Assembly (NCBI GenBank): GCA_934234215.1
Contig: CAKQHB010000004.1
Coordinates: forward strand, 68,774 to 132,773
Direction of reading: 5' to 3'
Origin: an uncultured Cuneatibacter sp.
GTDB lineage: Bacteria; Bacillota; Clostridia; Lachnospirales; Lachnospiraceae
Length of the DNA: 64,000 nt
Every line of letters starts with the position of its first letter. The first letter of the stretch is position 1. Under the pieces are notes generated by a model. That model was not told where the DNA came from. It ran no database searches and was given only the letters and a program-made list of their open reading frames with translations. Shown piece by piece: positions 7,482 through 16,372 of the stretch. A program made the position numbers and the translations under genes.

Positions 7482-8975
7482 TTACAGGCAAGCTGCGTAT
7501 GCTGCTACTGCGCCTTCCTTGCGGATCTTCTCCAGATCAGCAACTACTGCTGCTTCGAAGCCGGCGATCTTGGTCAGATCCTGTCCCCACATCTGCTCGT
7601 TGGTCATAACCGCATGTACCAGATCTGCTGCGGAATCATCCTTATGAGCATAGTAGAACTCCAGAACCCATCTGTCATCACTTACGGTGTACTCGTTACC
7701 CTTTGCGCGCTTGCAAACCAGACCTACATCGGTCAGGGACTGAATGTCATTGCTGTAGAATGCTACATATGCAGCGAAGCTGGTGGTCAGGCAAACCGGC
7801 AGCTGACCCTTCTCTTCTACGTACTCCAGGAAGGACGGCATGTTACGTGCACGCCACTTAGAAGTGGAGTTCAGGCTGATGCTCATCAGCTCGTGGTTTA
7901 CGAAAGGATTGTTGAAACGATCGGAAACTGCTGCTGCGAAGTCTTCCAGATCCTTCTTGTCCAGAGGCAGAGTCGGGATAACTTCCTCGTACAGCATCTT
8001 GTTCATGAAGCCGCGAACGGTGTCGTCCTGCATGCAGTCACGAACGATATCAAATCCACCCAGGTATGCGCCCAGAACGAATCCGGTATGAGCGCCGTTC
8101 AGGATACGAACCTTTCTCTTCTTGTAAGGGGTAACATCCGGAACTACCGGGCAGTTCAGACCAGCAGCCTTGAAAGGCAGCTTCTCGCCTAACCATTCCG
8201 GTCCTTCGATGTTCCAAACACCGAATACTTCACCAACGTCGATCAGATCATCGTGGTAGCCATTCTCAGCTTCCAGACGCGCAACTTCCTCAGCGTCACG
8301 GATACGGCCGGGAACGATACGGTCTACCAGAGTAGAGCAGAATGTGCAATCCTCATTTACCCACTTGGAGAAGCCTTCCTCCAGACCCCACTGCTCGATG
8401 TACTGGTTTACGCACTTTAACAGTTCCTTACCATTGTTATCGATCAGCTCGCAGGACAGCATAACGATACCAGCCTTACCAGCCTTATAACGAGCGTACA
8501 AAACCTGAGTCAGCTTTGCAGGGAAGCTTGCAGGCGGGCAGTCATTCTGCTGACAGGAAGCATCATATACGATACCAGCCTCAGTGGTATTGGATACGAT
8601 GTACTCCAGATCATCGCTGACTGCAACTTCCATCATCTTCTCATAGTCATCCTTCTCATAAGGATTCAGGCAGCGGCTTACGGAAGAGATCACACGCTTT
8701 GCGTCTACCTTCTCACCGTTCTGACGGCCTCTCAGATACAGGGTGTACAGACCTTCCTGATCGTTGATCATCTTTGCAAGACCGGGAGCGATGGGCTGTA
8801 CCAGTACACACTTACCATTCCAGCCTACCTTCTCGTTTGACACATCAAACCAGTAGTCAACGAAAGCACGAAGGAAATTACCTTCACCAAACTGCAGCAC
8901 CTTCTCGGGTGCATCCTTCAGGATATATCCCTGATAACCAGACTTTTCTAATACTTCATAGTTCAGCTTTTCCAT
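7482..8975 (-). CDS. uxaB: tagaturonate reductase (altronate oxidoreductase)
   Basis: A 497-residue enzyme of the polyol-specific long-chain dehydrogenase family. The N-terminal signature VLQFGEGNFLRAFVDYWFD matches UxaB rather than fructuronate reductase UxuB, and the C-terminal domain carries the catalytic-type segment KKRKVRILNGAHTG. It interconverts tagaturonate and altronate with NAD in galacturonate breakdown. GAGG lies 10 nt before the ATG. No uxaA, uxaC or exuT is nearby, so the rest of the pathway must lie elsewhere. Its promoter overlaps a perfect cre-like site, so carbon catabolite repression is likely. Confidence 0.88.
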   Translation of the reverse strand: MEKLNYEVLEKSGYQGYILKDAPEKVLQFGEGNFLRAFVDYWFDVSNEKVGWNGKCVLVQPIAPGLAKMINDQEGLYTLYLRGRQNGEKVDAKRVISSVSRCLNPYEKDDYEKMMEVAVSDDLEYIVSNTTEAGIVYDASCQQNDCPPASFPAKLTQVLYARYKAGKAGIVMLSCELIDNNGKELLKCVNQYIEQWGLEEGFSKWVNEDCTFCSTLVDRIVPGRIRDAEEVARLEAENGYHDDLIDVGEVFGVWNIEGPEWLGEKLPFKAAGLNCPVVPDVTPYKKRKVRILNGAHTGFVLGAYLGGFDIVRDCMQDDTVRGFMNKMLYEEVIPTLPLDKKDLEDFAAAVSDRFNNPFVNHELMSISLNSTSKWRARNMPSFLEYVEEKGQLPVCLTTSFAAYVAFYSNDIQSLTDVGLVCKRAKGNEYTVSDDRWVLEFYYAHKDDSAADLVHAVMTNEQMWGQDLTKIAGFEAAVVADLEKIRKEGAVAAYAACL

Positions 8976-9067
8976 CTGATCTGTTCCTCTTTTCTGCCTC
9001 TGACAGGCTCTTGTTCTTTCCTCGCAAAGGGCACACGAATTCCGCTCCCCTTGTCAACTATGTCTTG

Positions 9068-9096
9068 ATTGTAAACGCTTACATTTAGAATGTCAA
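9068..9096 (-). promoter_or_regulatory. uxaB promoter with overlapping cre operator
   Basis: TTGACA (9096-9091), a 17-bp spacer and TACAAT (9073-9068). The palindrome TGTAAGCGTTTACA (9083-9070) overlaps the -10 and matches the CcpA cre consensus at every position. A LacI-family local regulator could also use it. Confidence 0.85.
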
Positions 9097-9099
9097 TGC

Positions 9100-9663
9100 C
9101 TATTCTTCGCCTTTTTCCATCTTTTTTCCGTCTTCTGCAGACTTTTGTGCATCCATTTCGGAAGCAGCTTCCTTTCTGGCGGCTTTTTCCGCTTTCAGGC
9201 GCACCCGCAGCTCTTTAAAAAACGATGTCAACATATCGGAGCACTCTTCTTCCAGAACGCCGTACACTTCTTCCACCTGATGATTGAACTGCGGAATCTG
9301 CAGCAAATTCAGGATTGAACCGGCGCAGCCCGCCTTCGGATTCATGCAGCCGATCACCACTTTGTCCAGACGGGACTGCACGATCGCACCCGCACACATC
9401 TGACAGGGCTCCAGCGTCACATACATCGTGCAGCCTTCCAAGCGCCAGTCCCCCATCACACGGGACGCCTTGTCGATCGCAGTGATTTCTGCATGACGCA
9501 GTGTATTTTTGTCGGTCTTGCGGCGATTATAGCCACGCCCGATGATTTTGCCATCATGCACAATAACACAGCCGATTGGGACTTCTCCCAGCTTCCAGCC
9601 ACGCTTTGCCTGCCTGATCGCTTCTTTCATGTATTTCTCTTCTTCTGTGTAAGTCCGTCTCAT
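9100..9663 (-). CDS. tadA: tRNA-specific adenosine deaminase
   Basis: A 187-residue enzyme that converts A34 to inosine in tRNA-Arg(ACG). Zinc ligands and the catalytic Glu are visible as HAE (His57, Glu59) and PCQMC (Cys87, Cys90), and KAGCAGSILNLL is the usual TadA loop. The last 40 residues are a charged Lys/Glu/Ala tail not needed for the fold. I chose the ATG at 9663 for its GGAGG at 5 nt; the open frame extends to a GTG at 9705 without a ribosome site. Confidence 0.93.
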   Translation of the reverse strand: MRRTYTEEEKYMKEAIRQAKRGWKLGEVPIGCVIVHDGKIIGRGYNRRKTDKNTLRHAEITAIDKASRVMGDWRLEGCTMYVTLEPCQMCAGAIVQSRLDKVVIGCMNPKAGCAGSILNLLQIPQFNHQVEEVYGVLEEECSDMLTSFFKELRVRLKAEKAARKEAASEMDAQKSAEDGKKMEKGEE

Positions 9664-9780
9664 CGTTTCCTCCACATTTTTCTCAATCTGATCTGACACT
9701 TTCACTTTTGTATGATTGCATTTTACAAAAAAATCCGTTATTCTAAAAGTGACTTTTTATTTTTCGGAATCGAGGTTTTT

Positions 9781-10353
9781 ATGAGCAAAATCCGCACACT
9801 TTTTCTGACGTTTTTTAAGATTGGCGCGTTTACCTTTGGCGGCGGCTACGCAATGGTCGCGCTCCTCGCAAGTGAATTTATCGAAAAAAAGAAATGGATC
9901 AGCCGCGACGACTTCCTGAATATGGTTGCCATCGCAGAGTCTACGCCGGGTCCGATAGCAGTCAACAGCGCCACCTACATCGGCTACTCCATCGCCGGGA
10001 TCAAGGGCGCTGCCGCTGCAACGATTGCGGTCTGTCTGCCATCGTTTCTCGTCATTTACTGCATCTCGCTGTTTTTTGACCAGTTTCTCGCCCTCACCTG
10101 GGTTTCTTACGCCTTCCGCGGCATTCAGGTGTGCGTTATTTACCTGATTCTTTCTGCCGGACTGCGCATGTTCAAGGGACTGGACAAAAATGCCCTGAAC
10201 CTCGTGCTGTTCGCCGCAGTATTCTGCGCGATGCTGTTTTTTTCGATTGCTGCTGTCTCTTTTTCTACGGTCTTTTACATCCTGATCTGCGGAACCGTAG
10301 GTGTCTGCGCCTATGCACTGTCCCGCATCCGGAAAGGAGGCTCTGAACAATGA
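9781..10353 (+). CDS. chromate transporter, first half (ChrA-like)
   Basis: A 190-residue membrane protein of the CHR family. It carries the family signatures FKIGAFTFGGGYAM near the N-terminus and ESTPGPIAVNSATYIGY around residue 60, then hydrophobic helices. Bacteria often encode the transporter as two short paired proteins, as here. The chromate substrate is inferred from the family; many clostridial members are untested. GAGG lies 5 nt before the ATG. The stop overlaps the start of the second half (ATGA), so the two are translationally coupled. Confidence 0.85.
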   Translation: MSKIRTLFLTFFKIGAFTFGGGYAMVALLASEFIEKKKWISRDDFLNMVAIAESTPGPIAVNSATYIGYSIAGIKGAAAATIAVCLPSFLVIYCISLFFDQFLALTWVSYAFRGIQVCVIYLILSAGLRMFKGLDKNALNLVLFAAVFCAMLFFSIAAVSFSTVFYILICGTVGVCAYALSRIRKGGSEQ

Positions 10354-10925
10354 TTTATGTTCAACTGTTTTTGAACTTTCTCATGATCGGCACACTGTCC
10401 TTCGGCGGAGGTTACGGCATGATCTCCCTTGTGCGGGAAGTCGTTCTGTCCCACGGATGGCTGACAGAAAGTGAATTTCTAAGCTTCATCGCTGTCTCCG
10501 AATCCACCCCCGGACCGCTGGCTGTCAACATGGCAACCTTCATCGGATCCTCACAGGCTGGATTTGCAGGTTCTTTTCTTGCAACGCTGGGCGTCACAAT
10601 TCCAGCATTTGCGATCATCCTGCTCATCGCCGCCGTGCTAAAAAATCTCATGAAATACGCGGGTGTCAAAGCCTTTTTGTCCGGCATCCGCCCGTGCGTT
10701 GTGGCAATGATCCTCGCAACTGCCGCCACAATGACATTGTCCACACTGTTCCGGTTCACGACCTTTCACGATACTTTCACTCCGGACTGGCGCTCCGTCT
10801 CGGTATTTGTGATTCTCGTGGGCATTCATTTCGCAATCAGGAAAATCGCCAAGCATGCCCCCTCTCCGATCCTCATGATCGTGCTGTCCGCCGGACTTGG
10901 CATGGTATTCTGGGGGCTGGTGTGA
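10350..10925 (+). CDS. chromate transporter, second half (ChrA-like)
   Basis: A 191-residue partner of the preceding gene with the same signatures, FLMIGTLSFGGGYGM and ESTPGPLAVNMATFIGS, then four or five hydrophobic segments. The perfect ribosome site AAAGGAGG lies inside the end of the first gene. The two proteins probably form a heterodimeric CHR unit in the cytoplasmic membrane. No regulator is adjacent. Confidence 0.85.
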   Translation: MIYVQLFLNFLMIGTLSFGGGYGMISLVREVVLSHGWLTESEFLSFIAVSESTPGPLAVNMATFIGSSQAGFAGSFLATLGVTIPAFAIILLIAAVLKNLMKYAGVKAFLSGIRPCVVAMILATAATMTLSTLFRFTTFHDTFTPDWRSVSVFVILVGIHFAIRKIAKHAPSPILMIVLSAGLGMVFWGLV

Positions 10926-10964
10926 AACGGCGCAAGCATGGCGTTTTAAAGCATCCATTTCCTT

Positions 10965-12044
10965 TTATACTTCTACCTGAGTGCACCAGTATCCGAATCC
11001 TTCCGATGCGCCCGGATATGCCGATGCCGGAAGAAATTCCCGGAATCCGAACATTTCCGCCATATTCCGCTCGCTGCTCTGACAATATCCCGGAATACCC
11101 AGCAGGTATTTCGGGCCGTTCTGCAGCATTCCACCGTCCGCCGCGATACGGCTCTGGTAAATCTCCGGCTCGATCCGGATTAAAATCAGGTGATTATACC
11201 GGTAATAACCGTGCAGCAAAAAGCTGTTGCCGGATAAAATGCGGCTGCCCCGTGCCAGATGGCTCAGGTCTGCCGGCTTGATCTTCACACATTGCATACC
11301 GGTGTCCTCCGCAAAAGGACGGCACTTTCCATAACGTCTCGAAAAAATATCCCACACCGGTGAACTGCGCCAGACACAGCTCTGCGCGGGAGCCTGAGAA
11401 GCCGCCTGCTCCTGTGTCTGAACCGTCTCGGATTCCATCCCCGGAGAAGCTTCCTGCACTGCTTCCGGCTTCTCGGCGGAAACCACTTCGATCTGTGGCT
11501 CCAGTTCCTGCTCTCCGGATTTCTCCGAAACAACTACCACCTGCGGCTCCGATGAAACGTCTTCCCTCTGCGACTCTTGTTCCACAGCCTCCACAACTTC
11601 TTGCTCCACTTCTTCCGATGGGGCTTCCGCCTCCGAGGACGGCTGCTTTTGCTCCGCCCATCTGCGATACTGTTCCATCGCAAATGTCGGTCCGTCCCAC
11701 ATACCCAGCACATAATTTTCCGCGCCGGATGTCTCTAACAGAATGCCCCGCAGTCTGAAAAAAGGGATTCCGCCCTCCGGAGTCCCTTTTCCACTACAGG
11801 TGAAGCTGCCCTGTCCATTGTCCGTTGTCATCAGTCCGAGCCTGATACCCAGATCCTGATCACCCTCTCGCACAATTCCATACACCTGCACCGGCTGTCG
11901 ATCCAGACTGTATGCATGTTTCAGGGACAACTGCACCCAGCCAGCTTCCTGTCTGCATTCCATTTTTACAAAACCGATCGTCTTTTCCCTGCGTTTGCCG
12001 TTATACTGATACAAATACGCACTGATTCTCTGATATCCTGCCAT
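10965..12044 (-). CDS. DUF6128-like hypothetical protein
   Basis: A 359-residue protein with two conserved ends joined by a variable Glu/Ser/Val-rich linker (residues about 140-235). The N-terminal domain starts AGYQRISAYLYQYNG. The C-terminal domain runs from VWDIFSRRYGKCRPF through FLLHGYYRYNHLILIRI and PKYLLGIPGYCQ to FGYWCTQVEV. This C-terminal pattern resembles proteins annotated DUF6128 in Lachnospiraceae; I recall the family but cannot search it. No signal peptide or membrane segment is seen. GGAGG lies 5 nt before the ATG at 12044. Function unknown. Confidence 0.7.
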   Translation of the reverse strand: MAGYQRISAYLYQYNGKRREKTIGFVKMECRQEAGWVQLSLKHAYSLDRQPVQVYGIVREGDQDLGIRLGLMTTDNGQGSFTCSGKGTPEGGIPFFRLRGILLETSGAENYVLGMWDGPTFAMEQYRRWAEQKQPSSEAEAPSEEVEQEVVEAVEQESQREDVSSEPQVVVVSEKSGEQELEPQIEVVSAEKPEAVQEASPGMESETVQTQEQAASQAPAQSCVWRSSPVWDIFSRRYGKCRPFAEDTGMQCVKIKPADLSHLARGSRILSGNSFLLHGYYRYNHLILIRIEPEIYQSRIAADGGMLQNGPKYLLGIPGYCQSSERNMAEMFGFREFLPASAYPGASEGFGYWCTQVEV

Positions 12045-12153
12045 ACGCACCTCCTGCTTCTTCTGATGGATGTCCCAGAACGGGATTTCTTACCTTATCA
12101 GAATATGAAGCAGTGGACGCAGACAGAACTTTTTTCTGTTTGTCCTACAAAGA

Positions 12154-13023
12154 TCAGCCCTGCATCTCACTCAGCGTATCCGACAATGCTGCGAACTGCG
12201 CCAACGTCAACGCCTCGCCGCGAACAGATGGATTCCACCCCATCTTCTCGATTGCCTGCTGGATTGCCTCTTTACCGAAGGGCACCTCCGCGGAATTGGT
12301 CAGACCATTCGCCAGTGTCTTGCGGCGCTGATTGAACGATGCGCGGATCAGGCGGAACATCAGATGCTCGTCTTTTACCTGCACCGGCGCATTCTCATAA
12401 CAAGTCAGACGAATAACTGCGGAGCCCACATTCGGACGGGGCATAAAACAGTTCGGCGGAACATATGCCGCGATGTACGCTTCTGCATAATACTGCACTG
12501 CCAGAGACAGTGCGCCGTAGTCTTTTGTGCCCGGGCCCGCCTGCATACGCTCTGCCACTTCCTTCTGCACCATGACCGTAACACTGGAAATCGGCACATG
12601 CTTTTCGAACAGGCTCATAATAATGGGTGTCGTGATATAATACGGCAGATTTGCCACGATTTTGATCGGTCTGCCGCCATTTTTCTCTTCTGCTAATTTG
12701 TTCAGATCGACCTTCAGAATGTCCTCGTTGATAACGGTTACGTTGTCATACGCGCTCAAGGTATCTTCCAAAATCGGCAGCAATGTGCGGTCGATTTCTA
12801 CTGCCGTCACTTCTCTTGCCGCTTCCGCCAGATACTGGGTCAGCGTACCGATACCCGGTCCGATCTCCAATACGAAATCATCTTTGCTGATATCTGCTGC
12901 CCGCACAATCTTTTCCAAAACATGCGGATCGATCAGAAAGTTCTGGCCAAACTTTTTTGAAAACTGAAACTGATACTTTTGTAAAATCTCGATGGTATTC
13001 TTCGGATTTCCTAAATCTGCCAT
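12154..13023 (-). CDS. rsmA: 16S rRNA dimethyladenosine transferase
   Basis: A 289-residue KsgA/RsmA that dimethylates A1518 and A1519 of 16S rRNA during 30S maturation. Visible motifs are KKFGQNFLID at the N-terminus, the SAM site VLEIGPGIGTLTQYL and the catalytic VANLPYYITTPI. The length is normal. It starts 6 nt after the tatD stop, with a GAGAGGGG ribosome site inside the end of tatD, so the two form an operon; a tatD-rsmA pairing is common in Firmicutes. Confidence 0.96.
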   Translation of the reverse strand: MADLGNPKNTIEILQKYQFQFSKKFGQNFLIDPHVLEKIVRAADISKDDFVLEIGPGIGTLTQYLAEAAREVTAVEIDRTLLPILEDTLSAYDNVTVINEDILKVDLNKLAEEKNGGRPIKIVANLPYYITTPIIMSLFEKHVPISSVTVMVQKEVAERMQAGPGTKDYGALSLAVQYYAEAYIAAYVPPNCFMPRPNVGSAVIRLTCYENAPVQVKDEHLMFRLIRASFNQRRKTLANGLTNSAEVPFGKEAIQQAIEKMGWNPSVRGEALTLAQFAALSDTLSEMQG

Positions 13024-13029
13024 ACTACG

Positions 13030-13818
13030 TTATATTCCCCTCTCTATCCACTGTACCTTTGGATATAATTTGCAGGCGTTTGCAAAGGTCACCCGCTCAA
13101 CTTCTTCTGTCGTAATGCCCTTGATCTGCGCGATTGTCTCCACCACCAGCGGCAGCTTCGTGGAATCGTTGCGCTTGCCGCGAAATGGCGTGGGCGCCAG
13201 ATACGGGCTGTCCGTCTCCAACACAAGACGATCTAACGGCGCCATCTTCACAACCTCATGCAGCTTTTTTGCATTTTTGAATGTCAGCACGCCGCCGATG
13301 CCGAGATAAAATCCCATGTTCAAATATTCTCTCGCATGTTCCACGCTGTAAGAATAGCAGTGAATGACACCGCCACACTCCCACGCGCGCTCTGCCTTGA
13401 TGATGTCCATCGTATCCGCAGCCGCTTCTCTGCTGTGTACAATGATCGGCAAGCCCACTTCCTTTGCCAGATGGATCTGACGCACAAACCAGGTCTTCTG
13501 CATGTCTCTGGGAGAATTGTCCCAATAATAATCCAGTCCGATCTCACCAACTGCCACTACTTTCGGATGCTGCATCTGTCCCCGCAGCCATGCAAACTGC
13601 TCCTCTGTCAGATCCGCAACCGAATCCGGGTGAATCCCCAGCGCTGCGTATACATTTGGGTACTGCTCAGCGAGTGCCAGACTATCCTTGCAGCCCTGAA
13701 ATTCTGCGCCGACATTAACCACAACAGGGATGCCAGCATCTGGCATCCCTCGCAGCAGCGCATCTCTGTCCGTATCAAACTTCTCACTATCATAGTGAGC
13801 ATGTGTATCAAAAATCAT
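13030..13818 (-). CDS. tatD: TatD family metal-dependent deoxyribonuclease
   Basis: A 262-residue TIM-barrel hydrolase. Metal ligands appear in order: THAHYD at the start, VGEIGLDYYW, IVHSREA, GVIHCYSYS and ETDSPYLAP. TatD proteins act as 3'-5' exonucleases or nucleotide-level housekeeping hydrolases. GGGGA lies 4 nt before the ATG. It begins 15 nt after the hydratase stop and is followed directly by rsmA, so the three genes may form one transcript. Confidence 0.93.
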   Translation of the reverse strand: MIFDTHAHYDSEKFDTDRDALLRGMPDAGIPVVVNVGAEFQGCKDSLALAEQYPNVYAALGIHPDSVADLTEEQFAWLRGQMQHPKVVAVGEIGLDYYWDNSPRDMQKTWFVRQIHLAKEVGLPIIVHSREAAADTMDIIKAERAWECGGVIHCYSYSVEHAREYLNMGFYLGIGGVLTFKNAKKLHEVVKMAPLDRLVLETDSPYLAPTPFRGKRNDSTKLPLVVETIAQIKGITTEEVERVTFANACKLYPKVQWIERGI

Positions 13819-13833
13819 AGATTCCCCGTTCTC

Positions 13834-16122
13834 TTAATTTCGATAAAAGTTAATCAAGCAGCCGTCCAGAATGATCTTGCGCTCATCCTCCGTCAGATCG
13901 CCCAGACGCAGCTCAAATGCATGCAGACCATCTTCCTTTACGGTGTATGCCGTGATGACTTCTGCCTTTTCCTGAACTGCAGTACGAATGCCCGGAAGAT
14001 AGATAAAATCATTCAATCCGAACGGCAGCTCGCCCTTCTCGATCACAAACGGCAGCATACCCCAGTTGATCAGATTGGAACGATACCGCTTCGTCGCATA
14101 TTCTCTTGCGATATTTGCCCAACCGCCCAATACTTTCTGACAGGAAGCTGCCTGCTCACGGGCAGAACCATCGCCGGGCTTTTCTGCAAAAATCGTCGTG
14201 CCGATACCGGTCTCCGCCGGGACCACATCCGCCCATTTCTCCTGAATCCTTGCAAATGCAGCTTTCACGGCTTCGTTTTCAGCTGTCGGATCTGCGCCGT
14301 CTCTCCGGGCTTTTTCTACGGTCAACATCTCTTTTGCCCGACCGACATACGCCGGATCTTTTCTCGACAGGGTAAACTCGGACAATGCCAGCGGATTCGA
14401 ACGGTAAGAGGAGGTCTCACCGGACGGAATCAGCTCATCCGTCGTCGTCACCGGATCGTGGATCTCCGATGCCACCCGCAGCAGCACATTTTCCGGAAGC
14501 GCTACCATGCTGGGCCAGTCCACAATGCCCGGGCCAAACTTCAGATCGACACTGGAATCTGCCTTGCCATAGCCATTATAAACTCTCTTATCATAAATCG
14601 ACTTATCAAAATGATACTTCGGCTTTGTGAAATTCACATCCAGATCCGTCGCCGGTGTCAGATAACCCTGATTCATCGCCGTCGCAGCGATCGAACGGGC
14701 ATCCATCAATGCAACGGATGCGATCTGACCATTTGTGATCTTCGAGCCTTCGCGGTTCGGGAAGTTCCGCGTGGAATGACGGATACTCAGGCCGCCATTT
14801 GCAGGCACATCCCCCGCACCAAAGCACGGTCCGCAAAATGCCGTGCGCACGGTCGCGCCGGTCTCCATGATCTTTGCAATGCTGCCATTGCGGATCAGCT
14901 CCATGTACACAGGCTGAGAAGCGGGGTAAACGCTCAGAGAGAACTCATCGTCGCCAATGCTGCCGCCATTCAAAATGTCCGCTACATCGCACAGATTCTC
15001 AAATCCGCCGCCGGCACATCCGGCGATCACACCCTGCTCCACATACAGTCTGCCGTTGCGGATTTTATCCCGCAGATGGAACGGGATCTTGCCGTCCAGA
15101 CTGATCTGTGCCTTCTTCTCCACTTCCGCCAGAATGTCTTCCAGATTTTCATTTAACTCTTCAATCGTATAAACATTGCTCGGATGGAACGGCATCGCGA
15201 TCATCGGGCGGATCGTACCGAGATCCACCTCCACAACGCCGTCATAATATGCAGTCCTACCCGGCTTTAACTCGGCATATTCCTCCGGACGCTCGTGAAT
15301 CTCATACCACTCCTTCACCGCATCGTCCGTCTCCCAGATCGAGGACAGACAAGTTGTCTCTGTCGTCATGACATCCACGCCGATTCGATAATCCACGCTC
15401 AGATTTGCGATACCGGGACCAACGAATTCCATAACTTTATTCTTCACATAGCCATCCGCAAATACCTTACCGATGATCGCCAATGCGATATCCTGCGGTC
15501 CAACACCCTTTACCGGCTTACCCGTCAGATAAATAGCTACGACCTGCGGTCTGTCAATGTCATACGTCTTATTCAGCAGCTGCTTTACCAGCTCCGGTCC
15601 TCCCTCGCCCACTGCCATCGTGCCAAGCGCACCATAACGGGTGTGGCTGTCAGATCCAAGCACCATGCGCCCGCAGCCGGACAGCATTTCACGGGCATAC
15701 TGGTGAATAACTGCCAGATGCGGCGGAACATAAATGCCGCCGTACTTCTTTGCACAGGACAGACCAAACATATGGTCATCCTCGTTGATCGTGCCGCCAA
15801 CTGCGCACAGACTGTTGTGGCAGTTCGTCAGTACATAGGGCATCGGGAACTTCTCCAATCCGCTGGCTCTTGCAGTCTGAATGATCCCGACAAAGGTAAT
15901 ATCATGAGAAGTCAGACGGTCAAAACGGATCTGCAGCTTCTCCATATTTCCGGATGTGTTGTGATCCTGCAAAATATGATATGCCATTGTCTGTTCGGAT
16001 GCCGTTTTCATATCCGGCATCTGTCCCAGCTTTGCAGCGAGCAGTGCCTGATTCTCCGGGATATCCTCGATCAGCTCTGTTCCATTCAGTAAGTACGCGC
16101 CATGTTTCCAGGTCTCTACCAT
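13834..16122 (-). CDS. aconitase-family hydratase (YbhJ-like)
   Basis: A 762-residue member of the aconitase superfamily, closer in length and layout to the uncharacterised E. coli YbhJ group than to AcnA/AcnB. Cluster and active-site regions are visible: LGSDSHTRYGALG, GVIAGCAGGGFENLCD and TAFCGPCFGAGD, the last carrying the CxxC ligands. A C-terminal swivel domain carries KRYRSNLINWGMLPF. The substrate is unknown; [4Fe-4S]-dependent hydration is inferred from the family. GGAGG lies 7 nt before the ATG. Its promoter and a leader palindrome are upstream, and tatD-rsmA follow at 15 nt. Confidence 0.85.
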   Translation of the reverse strand: MVETWKHGAYLLNGTELIEDIPENQALLAAKLGQMPDMKTASEQTMAYHILQDHNTSGNMEKLQIRFDRLTSHDITFVGIIQTARASGLEKFPMPYVLTNCHNSLCAVGGTINEDDHMFGLSCAKKYGGIYVPPHLAVIHQYAREMLSGCGRMVLGSDSHTRYGALGTMAVGEGGPELVKQLLNKTYDIDRPQVVAIYLTGKPVKGVGPQDIALAIIGKVFADGYVKNKVMEFVGPGIANLSVDYRIGVDVMTTETTCLSSIWETDDAVKEWYEIHERPEEYAELKPGRTAYYDGVVEVDLGTIRPMIAMPFHPSNVYTIEELNENLEDILAEVEKKAQISLDGKIPFHLRDKIRNGRLYVEQGVIAGCAGGGFENLCDVADILNGGSIGDDEFSLSVYPASQPVYMELIRNGSIAKIMETGATVRTAFCGPCFGAGDVPANGGLSIRHSTRNFPNREGSKITNGQIASVALMDARSIAATAMNQGYLTPATDLDVNFTKPKYHFDKSIYDKRVYNGYGKADSSVDLKFGPGIVDWPSMVALPENVLLRVASEIHDPVTTTDELIPSGETSSYRSNPLALSEFTLSRKDPAYVGRAKEMLTVEKARRDGADPTAENEAVKAAFARIQEKWADVVPAETGIGTTIFAEKPGDGSAREQAASCQKVLGGWANIAREYATKRYRSNLINWGMLPFVIEKGELPFGLNDFIYLPGIRTAVQEKAEVITAYTVKEDGLHAFELRLGDLTEDERKIILDGCLINFYRN

Positions 16123-16150
16123 CTGTCTTCCTCCTTAAACTATCCCCTTT

Positions 16151-16209
16151 TTGCACCTCCCGGTGCAAATGTTGTTCCCTATTATAAAAGCAATACTACC
16201 CGATTGCAA
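16151..16209 (-). promoter_or_regulatory. promoter and leader palindrome of the hydratase gene
   Basis: TTGCAA (16209-16204), a 17-bp spacer and TATAAT (16186-16181). Just downstream of the start point a 7-bp perfect inverted repeat TTGCACC/GGTGCAA (16151-16168, 4-nt loop) could be an operator or an mRNA hairpin. Confidence 0.8.
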
Positions 16210-16372
16210 GGCTTTTCCCGCATTCTGTGACAGTGCGCACAAAAAAAGAACGAAAAAAATTGAAATTTTCCGTGTTCCTCACTTGAATTTTGCGTCTGAT
16301 TATGCCAAACTGTGTGAGGACTTTTTGGGGAAGTCCGTTTCAGTTGAAATTTCAAAAATGGAGTTTGTATTT

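Noticed and set aside
13258..15156. 632-codon open frame on the plus strand
   Set aside because: Antisense to tatD and the hydratase gene, which have strong family motifs, good ribosome sites and a promoter. Long antisense frames arise from codon bias.
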